Positions 1-9,862 are shown, counted from the stretch's first letter. The stretch: DNA of 64,000 bases from Mesorhizobium sp. B2-3-4 (GCF_006442315.1 NZ_VFVY01000005.1:244505-308504), one strand, 5' to 3'. Notes: a model not told the origin generated them from the letters alone. Translations and numbers: made by a program.

Positions 1-2101
1 GCGAGACATCGCTTTCGGTGATGGCGCCGGCGCCGGCATGGACGATGCGCGCACGCACTTCGTCGGTGCCCAGCTTGTCGAGCGCGGCGTTGATCGCCTC
101 GATCGAGCCCTGCACGTCGCCCTTGATGACCAGCGGAAATTCCTTCAGTCCGCTCGTCTGCAACTGCGACATCATCTGTTCGAGCGAGCCGCGCTGGCCG
201 GCATGTCTGGCGACCGCCTTCTCGCGCGCCAGACGCTGGCGATATTCGGTGATCTCGCGGGCGCGGGCTTCGTTGTTGACCACGGCGAAGCGGTCGCCTG
301 CCTGCGGCGTTCCCTGAAGGCCGAGCACCTCCACCGGCATCGCCGGCGGCGCTTCCTTGATCTGCTCTCCGCGATCGTTGACCAGAGCGCGGACACGGCC
401 CCATTCGTTGCCGGCGACCAGGATGTCGCCCGGCATCAACGTACCGGTCTGCACCAGAACGGTGGCGACAGGGCCACGGCCCTTGTCGAGCTGCGCCTCG
501 ATGACGACGCCCTCGGCGGTACGGTCCGGGTTGGCCTTGAGGTCGAGGATTTCGGCCTGCAGAAGGATCGCTTCGAGCAGCTTGTCGAGGTTGGTTCCCT
601 TGGTCGCCGACACTTCGACGTCAAGCACTTCACCGCCCATCGATTCGACGAAGACCTCGTGGCGCAGCAATTCCGAACGCACTTTCTGCGGATCGGCGCC
701 GTGCTTGTCGATCTTGTTGATCGCCACGATGATCGGAACGCCGGCCGCCTTGGCATGGCTGATCGATTCGATCGTCTGCGGCATCACGCTGTCGTCGGCC
801 GCCACCACCAGGATGGCAATGTCGGTGGCCTGGGCACCGCGGGCGCGCATCGCCGTGAAGGCGGCGTGGCCGGGCGTGTCGATGAAGGTGATCTTCTGAC
901 CGTTCTTCTCGACCTGATAGGCACCGATGTGCTGGGTGATGCCGCCGGCTTCGCCGGAGACGACATTGGCATTGCGGATCGCGTCGAGCAGCGAGGTCTT
1001 GCCGTGATCGACATGGCCCATGATGGTCACGACCGGGGGACGCGACACCAGGTCCTCGGCATTGTCGGCGATGTTGAACAGGCCTTCCTCGATGTCGGAC
1101 TCGGCGACGCGGCGGACCGTGTGGCCGAATTCGGTGGCAACCAGTTCGGCCGTATCGGCGTCGATAACGTCACCCGGCTTCAGGATCTGGCCCTGTTTCA
1201 TGAAGAACTTGACGACGTCGACCGCACGCTCGGACATGCGCTGCGCCAGTTCCTGGATGGTAATGGTCTCGGGCAGGATCACTTCGCGCATGACCTTCTC
1301 GCGCGGCTCATTATGCATCGCGCGCTTGAACTTCTCCTGGCGGCGGCGCATCGACGACAGCGAACGGGCCCGCGCATCCTCGTCGGAAAGCGCGGAGTTC
1401 AGCGTCAGCTTGCCACGGCGGCGATCTTCCTCGCCCTTGGTCGGCTTGGCCGGACGCGCGACTTCGGGCGTGACCAGGCGACGCACCGGCGCTCCGGCGC
1501 CAGTGCGCTTCGGCTTGACCTCTTCCTCTTCGTCAGATGTCGCGAGCTCAGCGGCCTGCGGCGCACGGCGGCGCGCCTCTTCCTCGGCGCGACGGCGGGA
1601 TTCGGCCTCGGTCTGCAACCGTGCCTCTTCCTCGGCCTGGCGGCGCGCGGAATCCTCGCGTTCGCGCTTGCGGCGCTCCTCGTCATCGGCGCGGCGCTTG
1701 GCTTCCTCGGCGGCGCGCTGACGATCTTCGACCTCGCGCACCTTCGAGCCTTCGAGCGCCCTGCGGCGCGCTTCCATTTCGCTGCGCGACAATTCGTTCA
1801 GCACCATGCGCTCGACCGGGGGCGGCGGAGGCGGGGCCTTCGGCGCTTCCTGCACCACGGGCGCGGCCGCCACCGGCGGCTTCGGCGTGAAGACAGGCAT
1901 GGGGGCAGCGGCGACCGGCTCCGGCTTGTCGCCAGGCATCGAGAATTTGCGCTTCTTGGTTTCGACGACGACCTGCTTGGTGCGGCCGTGCGAGAAATTC
2001 TGGCGCACGGTGCCCTGCTCCATGCCGGGGCGCTTCAGCGTCAAGGTCTTCTTCGGCGTCACACTCAGCGTATTGTCGTCGCCCGATTTCGTATCGCTCA
2101 T
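1..2101 (-). CDS. infB: Translation initiation factor IF-2 (partial, 3' end outside window)
   Basis: IF-2 is the GTPase that brings initiator fMet-tRNA to the 30S subunit and promotes subunit joining. About 700 codons are visible from the ATG at 2101; the rest of the G domain and the C-terminal tRNA-binding domains lie beyond the left edge. The first ~300 residues are a long charged, Ala/Glu/Arg-rich low-complexity region typical of alphaproteobacterial IF-2. An IF2_N-like segment follows, then the G1 motif GHVDHGKT (residues 362-369) and the G3 motif DTPGH. The start overlaps the stop of the upstream ylxR gene as ATGA (2098-2101), suggesting translational coupling. It is the last visible gene of the rimP-nusA-ylxR-infB operon. 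The identification is secure; only the truncation limits it. Confidence 0.97.
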   Translation of the reverse strand, partial: MSDTKSGDDNTLSVTPKKTLTLKRPGMEQGTVRQNFSHGRTKQVVVETKKRKFSMPGDKPEPVAAAPMPVFTPKPPVAAAPVVQEAPKAPPPPPPVERMVLNELSRSEMEARRRALEGSKVREVEDRQRAAEEAKRRADDEERRKREREDSARRQAEEEARLQTEAESRRRAEEEARRRAPQAAELATSDEEEEVKPKRTGAGAPVRRLVTPEVARPAKPTKGEEDRRRGKLTLNSALSDEDARARSLSSMRRRQEKFKRAMHNEPREKVMREVILPETITIQELAQRMSERAVDVVKFFMKQGQILKPGDVIDADTAELVATEFGHTVRRVAESDIEEGLFNIADNAEDLVSRPPVVTIMGHVDHGKTSLLDAIRNANVVSGEAGGITQHIGAYQVEKNGQKITFIDTPGHAAFTAMRARGAQATDIAILVVAADDSVMPQTIESISHAKAAGVPIIVAINKIDKHGADPQKVRSELLRHEVFVESMGGEVLDVEVSATKGTNLDKLLEAILLQAEILDLKANPDRTAEGVVIEAQLDKGRGPVATVLVQTGTLMPGDILVAGNEWGRVRALVNDRGEQIKEAPPAMPVEVLGLQGTPQAGDRFAVVNNEARAREITEYRQRLAREKAVARHAGQRGSLEQMMSQLQTSGLKEFPLVIKGDVQGSIEAINAALDKLGTDEVRARIVHAGAGAITESDVS

Positions 2102-2748
2102 TCCATATCCTCTGCGGCGTCATCTTCATCAGCAACGGCCGCAAGCATTGCCAGATCGTCCGGGGTACCGCCCCGATATCGGTCGAGCGCAACCATGCGC
2201 TTCTCAACCGCCTTACCCGCGTCTCCCGCGAGGACGGCAGCATGTATCACATTTGTACCCCCCAATGCCAAGCTCAACTCGGCCTCGGAGAAAAGTTTGT
2301 AGGCAAGGGTGGAAGGGCCGCCCATATGGACGGTCGCCCGCCTGGCCTGGCTGATCTTGCGCACCCCGTCGTCGGACGCTTCATTGGCGTGGAGCACGAA
2401 AAGCGCCAGTCCGGAGCGCACCGCGCTCTCGACCTTGGTGGCGCCCAGCGCGATCGCGCCTGCCTTGCGGGTAAGACCCAGCATGCCGAGCGCGGATTTG
2501 GAGAGCAACCCGTCGACCATGCCGCCCAGATCGGGGGGCACGACCACCTGTGCCTTGAAGGCGCGGGCAAAAAGGTTCCTGGCCGCCGCCTTGTCGATAT
2601 GTAGGCGGTCGGCAGTGACCCAGCAACCGCGGCCGGGCAGATTTCTCTTGAGATCGGGAACGACGGCCGAATCCGGGCCGACGACGAACCGGATCAGCTC
2701 ATCCGGTTCGGCCTGCTTGCGGGTAACGATGCAGGTGCGATCGTTCAT
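2098..2748 (-). CDS. ylxR: YlxR (DUF448) / L7Ae-like RNA-binding protein
   Basis: A putative RNA-binding protein of the nusA-infB operon, 216 residues. The N-terminal half (~1-90) is a YlxR domain with the hallmark RTCIVTRK near the start and the GRGCW motif. The C-terminal half (~100-190) resembles an L7Ae/L30e fold ([12 protein letters not shown]). This two-domain layout is usual in alphaproteobacteria, whereas Firmicutes split it into YlxR and YlxQ. I chose the ATG at 2748, which has GGACGAG just upstream; an in-frame TTG nine bases earlier lacks a ribosome site. It lies 38 bases after nusA and overlaps infB by four bases. The precise role is unknown; in other bacteria YlxR has been linked to RNase P or transcription control. 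Confidence 0.9.
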   Translation of the reverse strand: MNDRTCIVTRKQAEPDELIRFVVGPDSAVVPDLKRNLPGRGCWVTADRLHIDKAAARNLFARAFKAQVVVPPDLGGMVDGLLSKSALGMLGLTRKAGAIALGATKVESAVRSGLALFVLHANEASDDGVRKISQARRATVHMGGPSTLAYKLFSEAELSLALGGTNVIHAAVLAGDAGKAVEKRMVALDRYRGGTPDDLAMLAAVADEDDAAEDME

Positions 2749-2786
2749 CTCGTCCAAGGGCGGGTTCTGTGCGATGCGGTTTCACC

Positions 2787-4382
2787 TCACGCACCAACGG
2801 CTTCGTCGGCCGATGCTTCCTCGGCTGCAAGCTCGTCCTCGGAAATCCAGCCGGCCTTGAGGCGGGCGGCAAGCACCATCTGCTCGGCGTCGGCGCGCGA
2901 AACGCCGTGATTGGCCAGCACGCCAGGATACACTTTGGTCTCGCCGTCCTTGCGTTCCTTCCAGCCGGTCAGGTCGTCGGCGGCATAGCCGGCGAAATCC
3001 TCGATGGTCTTCACGCCATCCTCGCCCAGCGTCACCATCATGGCGGTGGTGATGCCGGGGATGTCGCGCAGCTCGTCCTCGACGCCCAGCGCCTTGCGCT
3101 TCTCGTCATGCTCGGCTTCGATCTTCTCCAGATATTCGCGGGCGCGGGTCTGGATTTCCGACGCGGTATCGTCGTCGAAGCCGTCGATCGAGGCGATCTC
3201 GCCGGCATCGACATAGGCGACTTCCTCGACGCTGGTAAAACCTTCCGAAGCCAGCACCTGGCCGACCATCTCGTCGACGTCGAGGGCTTCCATGAACAGC
3301 GCCGAACGCTCGACGAATTCCTTCTGGCGGCGCTCGGATTCCTCGGCCTCGGTCAGGATGTCGATATCCCAGCCGGTCAACTGCGAGGCAAGCCGCACGT
3401 TCTGGCCGCGACGGCCGATGGCCAGCGACAGCTGATCGTCGGGAACCACCACTTCGATGCGTTCCGCGTCCTCGTCGAGCACGACCTTGGCGACTTCCGC
3501 CGGCTGCAGCGCATTGACGATGAAGGAGGCGGCCGAAGGCGACCACGGAATGATGTCGATCTTTTCGCCCTGCAATTCGCCGACGACGGCCTGAACGCGG
3601 CTGCCGCGCATGCCCACGCAGGCGCCGACCGGATCGATCGAGCTATCGCGCGAGATGACGGCGATCTTGGCGCGCGAGCCGGGGTCGCGGGCGACCGACT
3701 TGATCTCGATGATACCGTCATAGATTTCCGGCACTTCCATGGTGAACAGCTTGGCCATGAATTGCGGATGGGTGCGCGACAGGAAGATCTGCGGGCCGCG
3801 CTGTTCGCGGCGCACGTCGTAGACATAGGCGCGGACACGGTCGCCATATTTGTAGTTTTCGCGCGGGATCAGTTCGTCGCGGCGGATGATCGCCTCGCCA
3901 CGGCCGAGATCGACGATGACATTGCCATATTCGACGCGCTTGACGGTGCCGTTGACGATCTCGCCGATACGGTCCTTGTATTCGTCGTACTGGCGGTCGC
4001 GCTCGGCCTCGCGCACCTTCTGCACGATGACCTGCTTGGCCGACTGCGCGGCGATGCGGCCGAAATCCATCGGCGGCAGCTGTTCGGCGATGAAGTCGCC
4101 GAGCTGGGCGTCGGGGTTGCGCTCACGGGCCGAGGAAATGGCGATCTGGGTGGCGTAGTCGTCGACCTTTTCGACCACTTCCATCAGCCGCTGCAGCTTC
4201 ATCTCGCCGGTGTTCGGGTTGATGTCGGCGCGGATGTTGGTCTCCTGGCCATAACGCGAACGCGCCGCCTTCTGGATCGCATCGGCCATGGCGGCGATGA
4301 CGATCGACTTGTCGATCGACTTTTCACGCGCGACCGCATCGGCAATCTGCAGCAGTTCAAGTCTGTTGGCGCTTACAACCAT
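2787..4382 (-). CDS. nusA: Transcription termination/antitermination factor NusA
   Basis: NusA binds RNA polymerase and nascent RNA, modulates pausing and termination, and takes part in rRNA antitermination. The 531-residue product has the N-terminal polymerase-binding domain (from LELLQIADAVAREK), an S1 domain around residues 135-200, and tandem KH domains containing GACVGMRGSR and AIGRRGQNVRLA. A C-terminal region with helix-hairpin-helix-like repeats (DIPGITTAMMVTLGEDG) and an acidic tail follows. The ATG at 4382 is preceded by a good ribosome site (GGGAGAAAG). It lies 49 bases downstream of rimP and 38 upstream of ylxR, the standard bacterial order. Length and domains are normal for alphaproteobacteria. 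Confidence 0.98.
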   Translation of the reverse strand: MVVSANRLELLQIADAVAREKSIDKSIVIAAMADAIQKAARSRYGQETNIRADINPNTGEMKLQRLMEVVEKVDDYATQIAISSARERNPDAQLGDFIAEQLPPMDFGRIAAQSAKQVIVQKVREAERDRQYDEYKDRIGEIVNGTVKRVEYGNVIVDLGRGEAIIRRDELIPRENYKYGDRVRAYVYDVRREQRGPQIFLSRTHPQFMAKLFTMEVPEIYDGIIEIKSVARDPGSRAKIAVISRDSSIDPVGACVGMRGSRVQAVVGELQGEKIDIIPWSPSAASFIVNALQPAEVAKVVLDEDAERIEVVVPDDQLSLAIGRRGQNVRLASQLTGWDIDILTEAEESERRQKEFVERSALFMEALDVDEMVGQVLASEGFTSVEEVAYVDAGEIASIDGFDDDTASEIQTRAREYLEKIEAEHDEKRKALGVEDELRDIPGITTAMMVTLGEDGVKTIEDFAGYAADDLTGWKERKDGETKVYPGVLANHGVSRADAEQMVLAARLKAGWISEDELAAEEASADEAVGA

Positions 4383-4431
4383 GTTCTTTCTCCCGAGCCT
4401 GTTCGCCAGGCCTTCGCGCCCGGCGGCTCAA

Positions 4432-5079
4432 TCAAATTTCCTGTTCGTGTTCTTCCGTGACGTCCGGTTCGGCATCCTCGGACACATCGTCGTCCGGCTC
4501 GCCACGGCGTTTCTTGGCTTCCTTGCGCGCCCTGTTGTCCTTGGACAACGCATCGCGGATGAGGTCGTCGGTCAGGATCAGGCGCGCTTCGGCAATCGTA
4601 TCGTAAGGCACGCGCACCGTCGGCTCCTCGCCGTAAGCCGCCTTGTCGCGCTCGATCAGCACGTCGGTCTCGCCGGCCTCGGCGATCTTGCCCTTGAAGC
4701 GCTTGCGGTCGGCGACGACGACCGATGTCTCCATTTTCACCAGATGGCCAGTCCACGTCGTGAAATCCGACTTGCGGACCAGCGGCCGGTCGATGCCGGG
4801 CGACGAGACCTCGAGATGATATGCCTTCTCAATCGGATCGTCGACGTCGAGCGCCGGCGACACGGCGCGGCTGACTTCCTCGCAATCCTCGACGGTCATG
4901 GTGCCGTCCTCGCGCTCGGCCATGATCTGCAGCGTCAGCCCGTTCTGGCCGGACAGCCGCACGCGCACAAGGCGGAAGCCGATGCCGCGCAGCACCGGCT
5001 GGATGATCAGCGCGATGCGCGCATCGATGCCGCTTTCGCGGATGATGCGGTCGTCACCTTCGCTTGCCGTTGCCGTCAT
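4432..5079 (-). CDS. rimP: Ribosome maturation factor RimP
   Basis: RimP assists late 30S ribosomal subunit assembly. The 215-residue protein has the N-terminal RimP alpha/beta domain ([20 protein letters not shown]) and the conserved block [11 protein letters not shown], followed by an Sm-like C-terminal domain and an acidic/basic tail rich in Lys, Arg, Glu and Asp. I chose the ATG at 5079. An upstream in-frame GTG at 5145 would force translation through a terminator-like hairpin and add a non-conserved extension. It is the first gene of the rimP-nusA-ylxR-infB operon and follows a recognisable promoter and structured leader. Confidence 0.95.
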   Translation of the reverse strand: MTATASEGDDRIIRESGIDARIALIIQPVLRGIGFRLVRVRLSGQNGLTLQIMAEREDGTMTVEDCEEVSRAVSPALDVDDPIEKAYHLEVSSPGIDRPLVRKSDFTTWTGHLVKMETSVVVADRKRFKGKIAEAGETDVLIERDKAAYGEEPTVRVPYDTIAEARLILTDDLIRDALSKDNRARKEAKKRRGEPDDDVSEDAEPDVTEEHEQEI

Positions 5080-5116
5080 TAGGCCCTGTCGTTCTTTCGA
5101 GGCTGTCGGCGGGTAA

Positions 5117-5149
5117 TAAAAAAGAGCGGGACCGGGTGGACCCACTCTT
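5117..5149 (-). terminator. Terminator-like hairpin in the rimP leader
   Basis: On the minus strand, AAGAGTGGG (5149-5141) pairs with CCCGCTCTT (5130-5122), a nine-pair stem with one G-U wobble and a ten-base loop. The RNA then continues with a run of U from 5122 down to 5118. This is an intrinsic-terminator shape lying between the predicted promoter and the rimP start 38 bases further on. Such a position suggests premature termination or attenuation of the operon, which encodes NusA itself. Structure is read from sequence; function is inferred. Confidence 0.6.
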
Positions 5150-5176
5150 CGTCATACCGACCAAGAATTTGAGGCT

Positions 5177-5205
5177 GATATAGACGAACACGGCCGCTGT
5201 TTCAA
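5177..5205 (-). promoter_or_regulatory. Predicted sigma-70 promoter of rimP-nusA-infB operon
   Basis: On the minus strand TTGAAA (5205-5200) is followed by a 17-base spacer and TATATC (5182-5177), close to the rhizobial housekeeping consensus CTTGAC-N17-CTATAT. The start would fall near 5170, giving a leader of roughly 90 bases that contains the terminator-like hairpin. Confidence 0.6.
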
Positions 5206-5368
5206 GCCCGGCGTGCCAGGCCGGCAAAAGCCCTTAAAGCCCCAGCGTTGCTCCAGGCGCATGGCCCCCATGCGGCAATCCCCCTGTGAGAGCGGGCGGG
5301 GCGCTCCTATTTATTAGCCACGACACGAACAGAACCCGGCGCGCGGTGGCGCGCGAAAGGACAAAATC

Positions 5369-5533
5369 ATGAGCAACCGCAGACTATTCTCCGCCCTCGG
5401 CGACATCTTCACCACATTCGGCAGCGCTGTGGCTGCATCGCGTGCCGTGGAAGCCGGCCGCAAGCCGCGCGCGGACGACCTGCGCAAGCTCGGCATGGAT
5501 CCGGCCGTCTTCAACCGAATCGGCCGCTTCTGA
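5369..5533 (+). CDS. Small conserved-looking protein, 54 residues
   Basis: A short open frame on the plus strand between two minus-strand operons. It is preceded by a strong ribosome site (AAAGGA, eight bases before the ATG). The 54-residue product starts MSNRRLFSALGDIF, has a small-residue-rich amphipathic middle (FGSAVAASRAVEAGRKP) and ends in LRKLGMDPAVFNRIGRF. That ending resembles the C-terminal part of the small DUF1127-type proteins common in Rhizobiales, but I cannot place it firmly in a family. Net charge is positive and no signal peptide or membrane helix is evident. It stands alone, converging on trmB. The function is unknown; the ribosome site and composition argue that it is real. 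Confidence 0.7.
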   Translation: MSNRRLFSALGDIFTTFGSAVAASRAVEAGRKPRADDLRKLGMDPAVFNRIGRF

Positions 5534-5548
5534 GCTTGCCGGGATGGC

Positions 5549-6250
5549 TTATGTCCTGACGAACGTCAGATAGGCCGGTGGCCGGCCTTCGCGAATCGCC
5601 TTCGCCTCGTAACGCGTGCCTGGCCAGCCATCGTAAGGGCGGTGCCAGTCCGCCGCCTCCCTGGCCTGCCACGCGAAGGCGCCATGCGCCCGGCAGTGCA
5701 GAAGGGTCCAGTTGACATAGGTATCGATATCGGACGCGAAGCGGAATCGCGAGCCCGGCTTCAGGACGCGCGCGAAACGGTCGAGATTGACCGGACTGAC
5801 GAAACGCCGCTTCCAGTGCTTCTTCTTCGGCCAGGGGTCGGGATAAAGGAGGTCGATGCCGTCGAGCGAGGCCGGCGGCAGCCAGTCGAGCAATTGCGTG
5901 GCATCGTCATCGAAAACGCGCAGATTGGCGAGCGGCGCCTTGGCGACCGCCATCATCATCTTGGCCATGCCGTTGACGAAGGGCTCTACGCCGATGAAGC
6001 CTGTCGACGGCGCCTCGGTGGCGCGATGCAAGAGATGCTCGCCACCGCCAAAGCCGATTTCGAGCCGAACCGTCGAAACCTCGGCTTCAAACAGGAGGCG
6101 CAAGTCCGACGGCGCCCCGACCGTGAGGTCGAGCCGGTATTTGCCAAGCCCGCCTTCGAGCGCCGCCGCCTGCTGCGGGCGCACCGGTTTGCCGCGCCGA
6201 CGGCCGAAGAAGGCTTCGGTCGTTCGGCTTGGCCTGTCCCCGTCACGCAT
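5549..6250 (-). CDS. trmB: tRNA (guanine-N7-)-methyltransferase
   Basis: TrmB uses S-adenosylmethionine to form m7G46 in the tRNA variable loop. The protein (233 residues from the ATG at 6250) carries the SAM-binding motif [10 protein letters not shown] and the family signature [18 protein letters not shown], followed by RFASDIDTY. An in-frame TTG at 6262 is an alternative start four codons upstream. The gene follows metK by 27 bases on the same strand, so the SAM synthetase and a SAM-using enzyme are probably co-transcribed. It converges with the small plus-strand gene ending at 5533. Confidence 0.95.
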   Translation of the reverse strand: MRDGDRPSRTTEAFFGRRRGKPVRPQQAAALEGGLGKYRLDLTVGAPSDLRLLFEAEVSTVRLEIGFGGGEHLLHRATEAPSTGFIGVEPFVNGMAKMMMAVAKAPLANLRVFDDDATQLLDWLPPASLDGIDLLYPDPWPKKKHWKRRFVSPVNLDRFARVLKPGSRFRFASDIDTYVNWTLLHCRAHGAFAWQAREAADWHRPYDGWPGTRYEAKAIREGRPPAYLTFVRT

Positions 6251-6277
6251 CGACCGGCGCAAGTCCTGCCGCCGCCC

Positions 6278-7543
6278 TCAGGCCGCGACAGCATCCTTGA
6301 GCGCCTTGGCCAGATCGGTCTTTTCCCAGGAGAAGGAACCGTCGCGGCCGGCCTTGCGGCCGAAATGGCCGTAGGAAGATGTCTTGGCGTAGATCGGCTT
6401 GTTGAGATCGAGATGGCGGCGGATGCCTGACGGCGACAGGTCCATCACGCTGCGTAGCGCATCCTCGAGCTTTGCCTCGTCCACCTTGCCGGTGCCGTGC
6501 AGGTCGACATAGACCGACAGCGGCTGGGCGACGCCGATGGCATAGGAAAGCTGGATGGTGCAGCGGTCGGCAAGCTTGGCGGCGACGACGTTCTTGGCCA
6601 GGTAGCGCGCCGCATAGGCGGCCGAACGGTCGACCTTGGTCGTGTCCTTGCCCGAGAAGGCGCCGCCACCATGCGGAGCCGCGCCGCCATAGGTGTCGAC
6701 GATGATCTTGCGGCCGGTGAGCCCCGCGTCGCCGTCCGGACCGCCAATGACGAACTTGCCGGTCGGATTGATGTACCACATGCAGTCGTCGGCGATCTTG
6801 AGATCGCCAAGCGCCTCGCGAATATAGGGTTCGACGACCTTGCGAACCTTCTTCGAATCCCAGGTTGCGTCGAGATGCTGGGTCGACAGCACGATCTGCG
6901 TCGCTTCGGCCGCCTTGCCGTCGACATAGCGGACAGTGACCTGGCTCTTGGCGTCCGGTCCGAGCTTGCCGGCCTCGCCGTTGTTTTCGTGACGGGCGGC
7001 GGCCAGGAGTTCGAGGATCTTGTGGCTGTAATAGATCGGCGCCGGCATCAGGTCCGGCGTCTCGCGGCAGGCGTAGCCGAACATGATGCCTTGGTCGCCT
7101 GCACCTTCCTCGCCCTGGCGGTCGGCTGCATTGTCGACGCCCTGGCCGATGTCGGGCGACTGGCCATGCAGCAGCACCTCGATCTTGGCCGTCTTCCAGT
7201 GGAAGCCCGCCTGCTCGTAGCCGATCTCGCGGATCGCCTTGCGGGCGACGGATTTGAATTTCGCCGGGTTGACGACCGGGTGACCCGCGGCATCCTTGAG
7301 GATGTTGCCAGCCTTGTCCTTCTTCAGCAGCGTCTCGGGAACGCGCACTTCACCGGCGATGACGACGCGGTTGGTGGTTGCCAGCGTCTCGCAGGCGACA
7401 CGGACTTTCCACGGGTCCATGCCGGTCTTCTTGGCTTCACGATAGACCAGATCGACGATTTCGTCGGAGATCCGGTCACAGACTTTGTCGGGATGGCCCT
7501 CGGCAACGGATTCCGAGGTAAAGAAGTAGTTCTGCCGCGTCAC
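6278..7543 (-). CDS. metK: S-adenosylmethionine synthetase
   Basis: MetK makes S-adenosylmethionine from methionine and ATP. The 421-residue protein shows the N-terminal [11 protein letters not shown] methionine/ATP motif, [10 protein letters not shown], and the phosphate-binding [16 protein letters not shown]. It is slightly longer than the E. coli enzyme (384), with an extra loop around residues 75-95 and a C-terminal extension, as in other Rhizobiales. The start is a GTG at 7543 preceded by AGAGGGGA, a strong ribosome site. It has its own predicted promoter and a 5' leader hairpin and is followed closely by trmB. Confidence 0.97.
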   Translation of the reverse strand: MTRQNYFFTSESVAEGHPDKVCDRISDEIVDLVYREAKKTGMDPWKVRVACETLATTNRVVIAGEVRVPETLLKKDKAGNILKDAAGHPVVNPAKFKSVARKAIREIGYEQAGFHWKTAKIEVLLHGQSPDIGQGVDNAADRQGEEGAGDQGIMFGYACRETPDLMPAPIYYSHKILELLAAARHENNGEAGKLGPDAKSQVTVRYVDGKAAEATQIVLSTQHLDATWDSKKVRKVVEPYIREALGDLKIADDCMWYINPTGKFVIGGPDGDAGLTGRKIIVDTYGGAAPHGGGAFSGKDTTKVDRSAAYAARYLAKNVVAAKLADRCTIQLSYAIGVAQPLSVYVDLHGTGKVDEAKLEDALRSVMDLSPSGIRRHLDLNKPIYAKTSSYGHFGRKAGRDGSFSWEKTDLAKALKDAVAA

Positions 7544-7558
7544 GGGTGTCCCCTCTTG

Positions 7559-7582
7559 AAAAACGATCGGCAGGCTGCCGAT
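7559..7582 (-). promoter_or_regulatory. Hairpin plus U-run in the metK leader
   Basis: The minus-strand RNA reads ATCGGCA, loop GCC, TGCCGAT (7582-7566), then CGUUUUU, only about 16 bases before the metK GTG and just upstream of its ribosome site. It has a terminator-like or translation-modulating shape. I could not match it to the SAM-II or SAM/SAH riboswitch consensus known upstream of Met genes in alphaproteobacteria. Confidence 0.4.
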
Positions 7583-7595
7583 TTTGGCGCGCCAC

Positions 7596-7625
7596 GTGTT
7601 AGCGGGGCAAAGCGCTGCTCGTCAA
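7596..7625 (-). promoter_or_regulatory. Predicted metK promoter
   Basis: TTGACG (7625-7620), an 18-base spacer and TAACAC (7601-7596) on the minus strand fit a sigma-70-type promoter with a good -35 and a moderate -10. The transcript would start near 7590, leaving a leader of about 46 bases that includes the hairpin at 7566-7582. Confidence 0.45.
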
Positions 7626-7711
7626 GCGCTGCCGCGGGTCTGGCCTGAATGTCGGAGACGATATCTTGTGCCACCGGCGGCGGGTGCCGCCGGTGCGAAG
7701 CGCATCGCGGA

Positions 7712-8131
7712 TCAGTCGAGATCGTCCTCAGCGAGCGATTTCACCAGGTCGATGATCCTGCGGCGCACCTTGACGTCGGCGATCTTGACAAAGGCCCGGT
7801 TGAGCTGAAGCCCTTCGGGACTGCCGCAGAATTCGACGGCGAAGGCCATCGAACTATCCTCGGCAAAGCCACGGCCGGCTGCCGATTCCTGGCCCGGCGC
7901 ATCCTCGAAGAAGAAGGCCACGGGCACGCCGAGTATGGAGGCTATCGCCTGCAGGCGGCTGGCGCCGACGCGATTGGTGCCCTTTTCATATTTCTGGATC
8001 TGCTGAAACGTGATGCCGAGATTCTCGCCCAGCTTTTCCTGGCTCATTCCGAGCATATTGCGGCGAAGCCGGACCCGGCTTCCAACGTGGATATCGATGG
8101 GATTGGGTTTCTTCTTGTTCTCTTCTGTCAT
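7712..8131 (-). CDS. phrR: XRE-family regulator, PhrR-like
   Basis: A helix-turn-helix transcription regulator of 139 residues. The Cro/C1-type HTH spans about residues 17-75 (VGSRVRLRRNMLGMSQEKLG then GITFQQIQKYEKGTNRVGAS). A C-terminal region rich in hydrophobic residues follows and may mediate dimerisation. The ATG at 8131 is chosen because GAGGAAAAA precedes it; upstream in-frame codons are Lys-rich linker. It sits directly downstream of lnt, the arrangement described for actA-phrR in Sinorhizobium, where phrR is acid-inducible. The gene name is therefore based on family plus position, not on phenotype. It has a promoter of its own overlapping the lnt stop. Confidence 0.8.
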   Translation of the reverse strand: MTEENKKKPNPIDIHVGSRVRLRRNMLGMSQEKLGENLGITFQQIQKYEKGTNRVGASRLQAIASILGVPVAFFFEDAPGQESAAGRGFAEDSSMAFAVEFCGSPEGLQLNRAFVKIADVKVRRRIIDLVKSLAEDDLD

Positions 8132-8243
8132 TTTTTCCTCGCCGAATTTTTTCGGCTTTGTGTTTTTTTCCTGCCCAAACAAAGCCGGAGGCGACTGCCC
8201 CAACAGAACGATCCACCGGCTTCGAGAAATTTTCAGGCGGTAC

Positions 8244-8273
8244 AGTATGAGTTTCTAATGTGCCAACTGTCAA
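8244..8273 (-). promoter_or_regulatory. Predicted phrR promoter
   Basis: A perfect -35 TTGACA (8273-8268), an 18-base spacer and CATACT (8249-8244) on the minus strand. The -35 overlaps the lnt stop codon, so phrR could be transcribed independently of lnt, consistent with its separate stress induction in related rhizobia. Confidence 0.5.
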
Positions 8274-9862
8274 TTCACCCGTAGCCTTTGCCTTACGTTC
8301 AAGAAGCCCCCCACCAGCGCAAACAGCAACATGATCAGCATTCCGTTAATGCGCCGCTGGTCCGACGAAACGACCGTCTGTCCCGAAACAGGCACCTTCA
8401 CATCGATGGCCCCGCGAGCGTCGATCGCCAGCGCATCGACGATGCGGCCATGTGGATCGACAACGGCCGAGATGCCGTTGTTGGCAGCACGCAACAAGGG
8501 CAATCCATTCTCCACTGCGCGAATCTGGGCCTGCCTGAAATGCTGATACGGTCCCGGCGTGTCGCCGAACCATGCATCATTGGTAACGTTCACAATAAGC
8601 TGCGCTGACGTAGCGTCAACTGCCACGAGTTCAGGAAAGATCACCTCATAACAGATAAATGGCAGGGCGCGGATGCCGCCCGGCACCGTGATGGCGTGAC
8701 GCTCGTTGCCGGCCGTGAAGTTCATCGGCCCCGCGACAAGCTGTTCGATGCCGAAACGGCTGAGCAGATCGGCAAAAGGCAGGTATTCCCCGAACGGCAC
8801 CAGATGGACCTTGTCCACGGCATCGGTGATTTCGCCCTTGTCGTTGATCGCCACCACGGAGTTGTAGTAGCGGCTGTCGGCGCCGGCCGCCGAACCGCCC
8901 TCTTCGCGCACGACGCCGGCGATCAGCATCTGGCCGTCGCCCAGCATGTCGCCCAGCGCCGTCAAGGCGTCAGGCCGCTCGGTGAAAAGGAACGGCACCG
9001 AGGTTTCGGGCCACAGGATAAGTTGCGGTTTCTCGTGACCTGGGTCCGGCGCCTTGGCGGACAGGCCCAGCAAGGTGGCGAAGATACGGTCGCGCACCGA
9101 GGCATCCCACTTTTCCGACAAGTCGACGGCCGGCTGGACGATACGGACATTCAGACTGCTAGCCGCCGGCTTTTCGGGGGCGGCGAGCCTGATATAGCCG
9201 AAGCCGGCATGGGCGGCCGCGAGCACGACAAACAGCGCGGCCCCCAGACGAAGGTGCCGGCGCGCCGCCAGCAGCGCCGGCAGTGAAAAGAGGAAAACCG
9301 CGAGCGCGTTCATGCCGATCATGCCGGTCACCGAGACGCTCTGCATCAGAAGCGGCACCGGCATCGCCGCATAGCCAATGGCATTCCAGGGAAAACCGGT
9401 GAACAGGAAGCCGCGCAGCCACTCCGCCAGCGCGAAGCCGAAGGCAAGCGCGGCGATACGGCCGATATCGCTGCTCCACAGCAGCCTGGCGACCATCGTT
9501 GCGAAGCCGTAGAAAAATGCGAGCGCAAAGGGAATGCCGATCACCGCGAAGGGAAGCGCCCAGGCGAAGTCGTCGGCCTCGACCAGCAGTGCCGAGCCGA
9601 TCCACCAGAGGCCAGCGAGGAAATAGCCGAAGCCGAACCACCAGCCTACGGCGAAGGCCGGCCGCAGCCGCCGAAACAGGCTGCCCGAGGCTTCGCCGGT
9701 TGCGCCGTCGAGCAGCCAGACGAGCAGCGGGAACGAAATGAAACAGGCGGCGAAGAAATCGTAAGGCGCCTGGCCCAGCACCGCCAGCGCGCCGGCGAGA
9801 AACGCCACCAGCGCACGCCGCCAACCCCAAAGCAGAATTATCCGGCCGGCAAGGCGCTCCAT
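8270..9862 (-). CDS. lnt: Apolipoprotein N-acyltransferase
   Basis: Lnt adds the third acyl chain to the N-terminal cysteine of lipoproteins at the periplasmic face of the inner membrane. The 530-residue protein has six or so N-terminal hydrophobic helices (residues ~10-215) and then a nitrilase-type domain. The expected catalytic elements are visible: Glu in LWPETSVPF, Lys in [15 protein letters not shown] and Cys in [12 protein letters not shown] last hydrophobic helix lies near the C-terminus. The ATG at 9862 is preferred over a TTG 33 bases upstream. In Sinorhizobium the equivalent gene is known as actA because mutants are acid-sensitive. It follows corC and a VOC gene in the same direction. 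Confidence 0.96.
   Translation of the reverse strand: MERLAGRIILLWGWRRALVAFLAGALAVLGQAPYDFFAACFISFPLLVWLLDGATGEASGSLFRRLRPAFAVGWWFGFGYFLAGLWWIGSALLVEADDFAWALPFAVIGIPFALAFFYGFATMVARLLWSSDIGRIAALAFGFALAEWLRGFLFTGFPWNAIGYAAMPVPLLMQSVSVTGMIGMNALAVFLFSLPALLAARRHLRLGAALFVVLAAAHAGFGYIRLAAPEKPAASSLNVRIVQPAVDLSEKWDASVRDRIFATLLGLSAKAPDPGHEKPQLILWPETSVPFLFTERPDALTALGDMLGDGQMLIAGVVREEGGSAAGADSRYYNSVVAINDKGEITDAVDKVHLVPFGEYLPFADLLSRFGIEQLVAGPMNFTAGNERHAITVPGGIRALPFICYEVIFPELVAVDATSAQLIVNVTNDAWFGDTPGPYQHFRQAQIRAVENGLPLLRAANNGISAVVDPHGRIVDALAIDARGAIDVKVPVSGQTVVSSDQRRINGMLIMLLFALVGGFLNVRQRLRVN

Noticed and set aside
38..2302. A 754-codon plus-strand frame over infB
   Set aside because: The minus strand reads a normal IF-2 with G1 and G3 motifs; the plus frame is an antisense artefact.
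2769..4460. A 563-codon plus-strand frame over nusA
   Set aside because: NusA on the minus strand is complete with S1 and KH domains; the plus frame shows typical Leu/Asp/His antisense composition.
7544..7600. SAM-II or SAM/SAH riboswitch upstream of metK
   Set aside because: The leader is short and its bases do not fit either consensus; only a simple hairpin is present.
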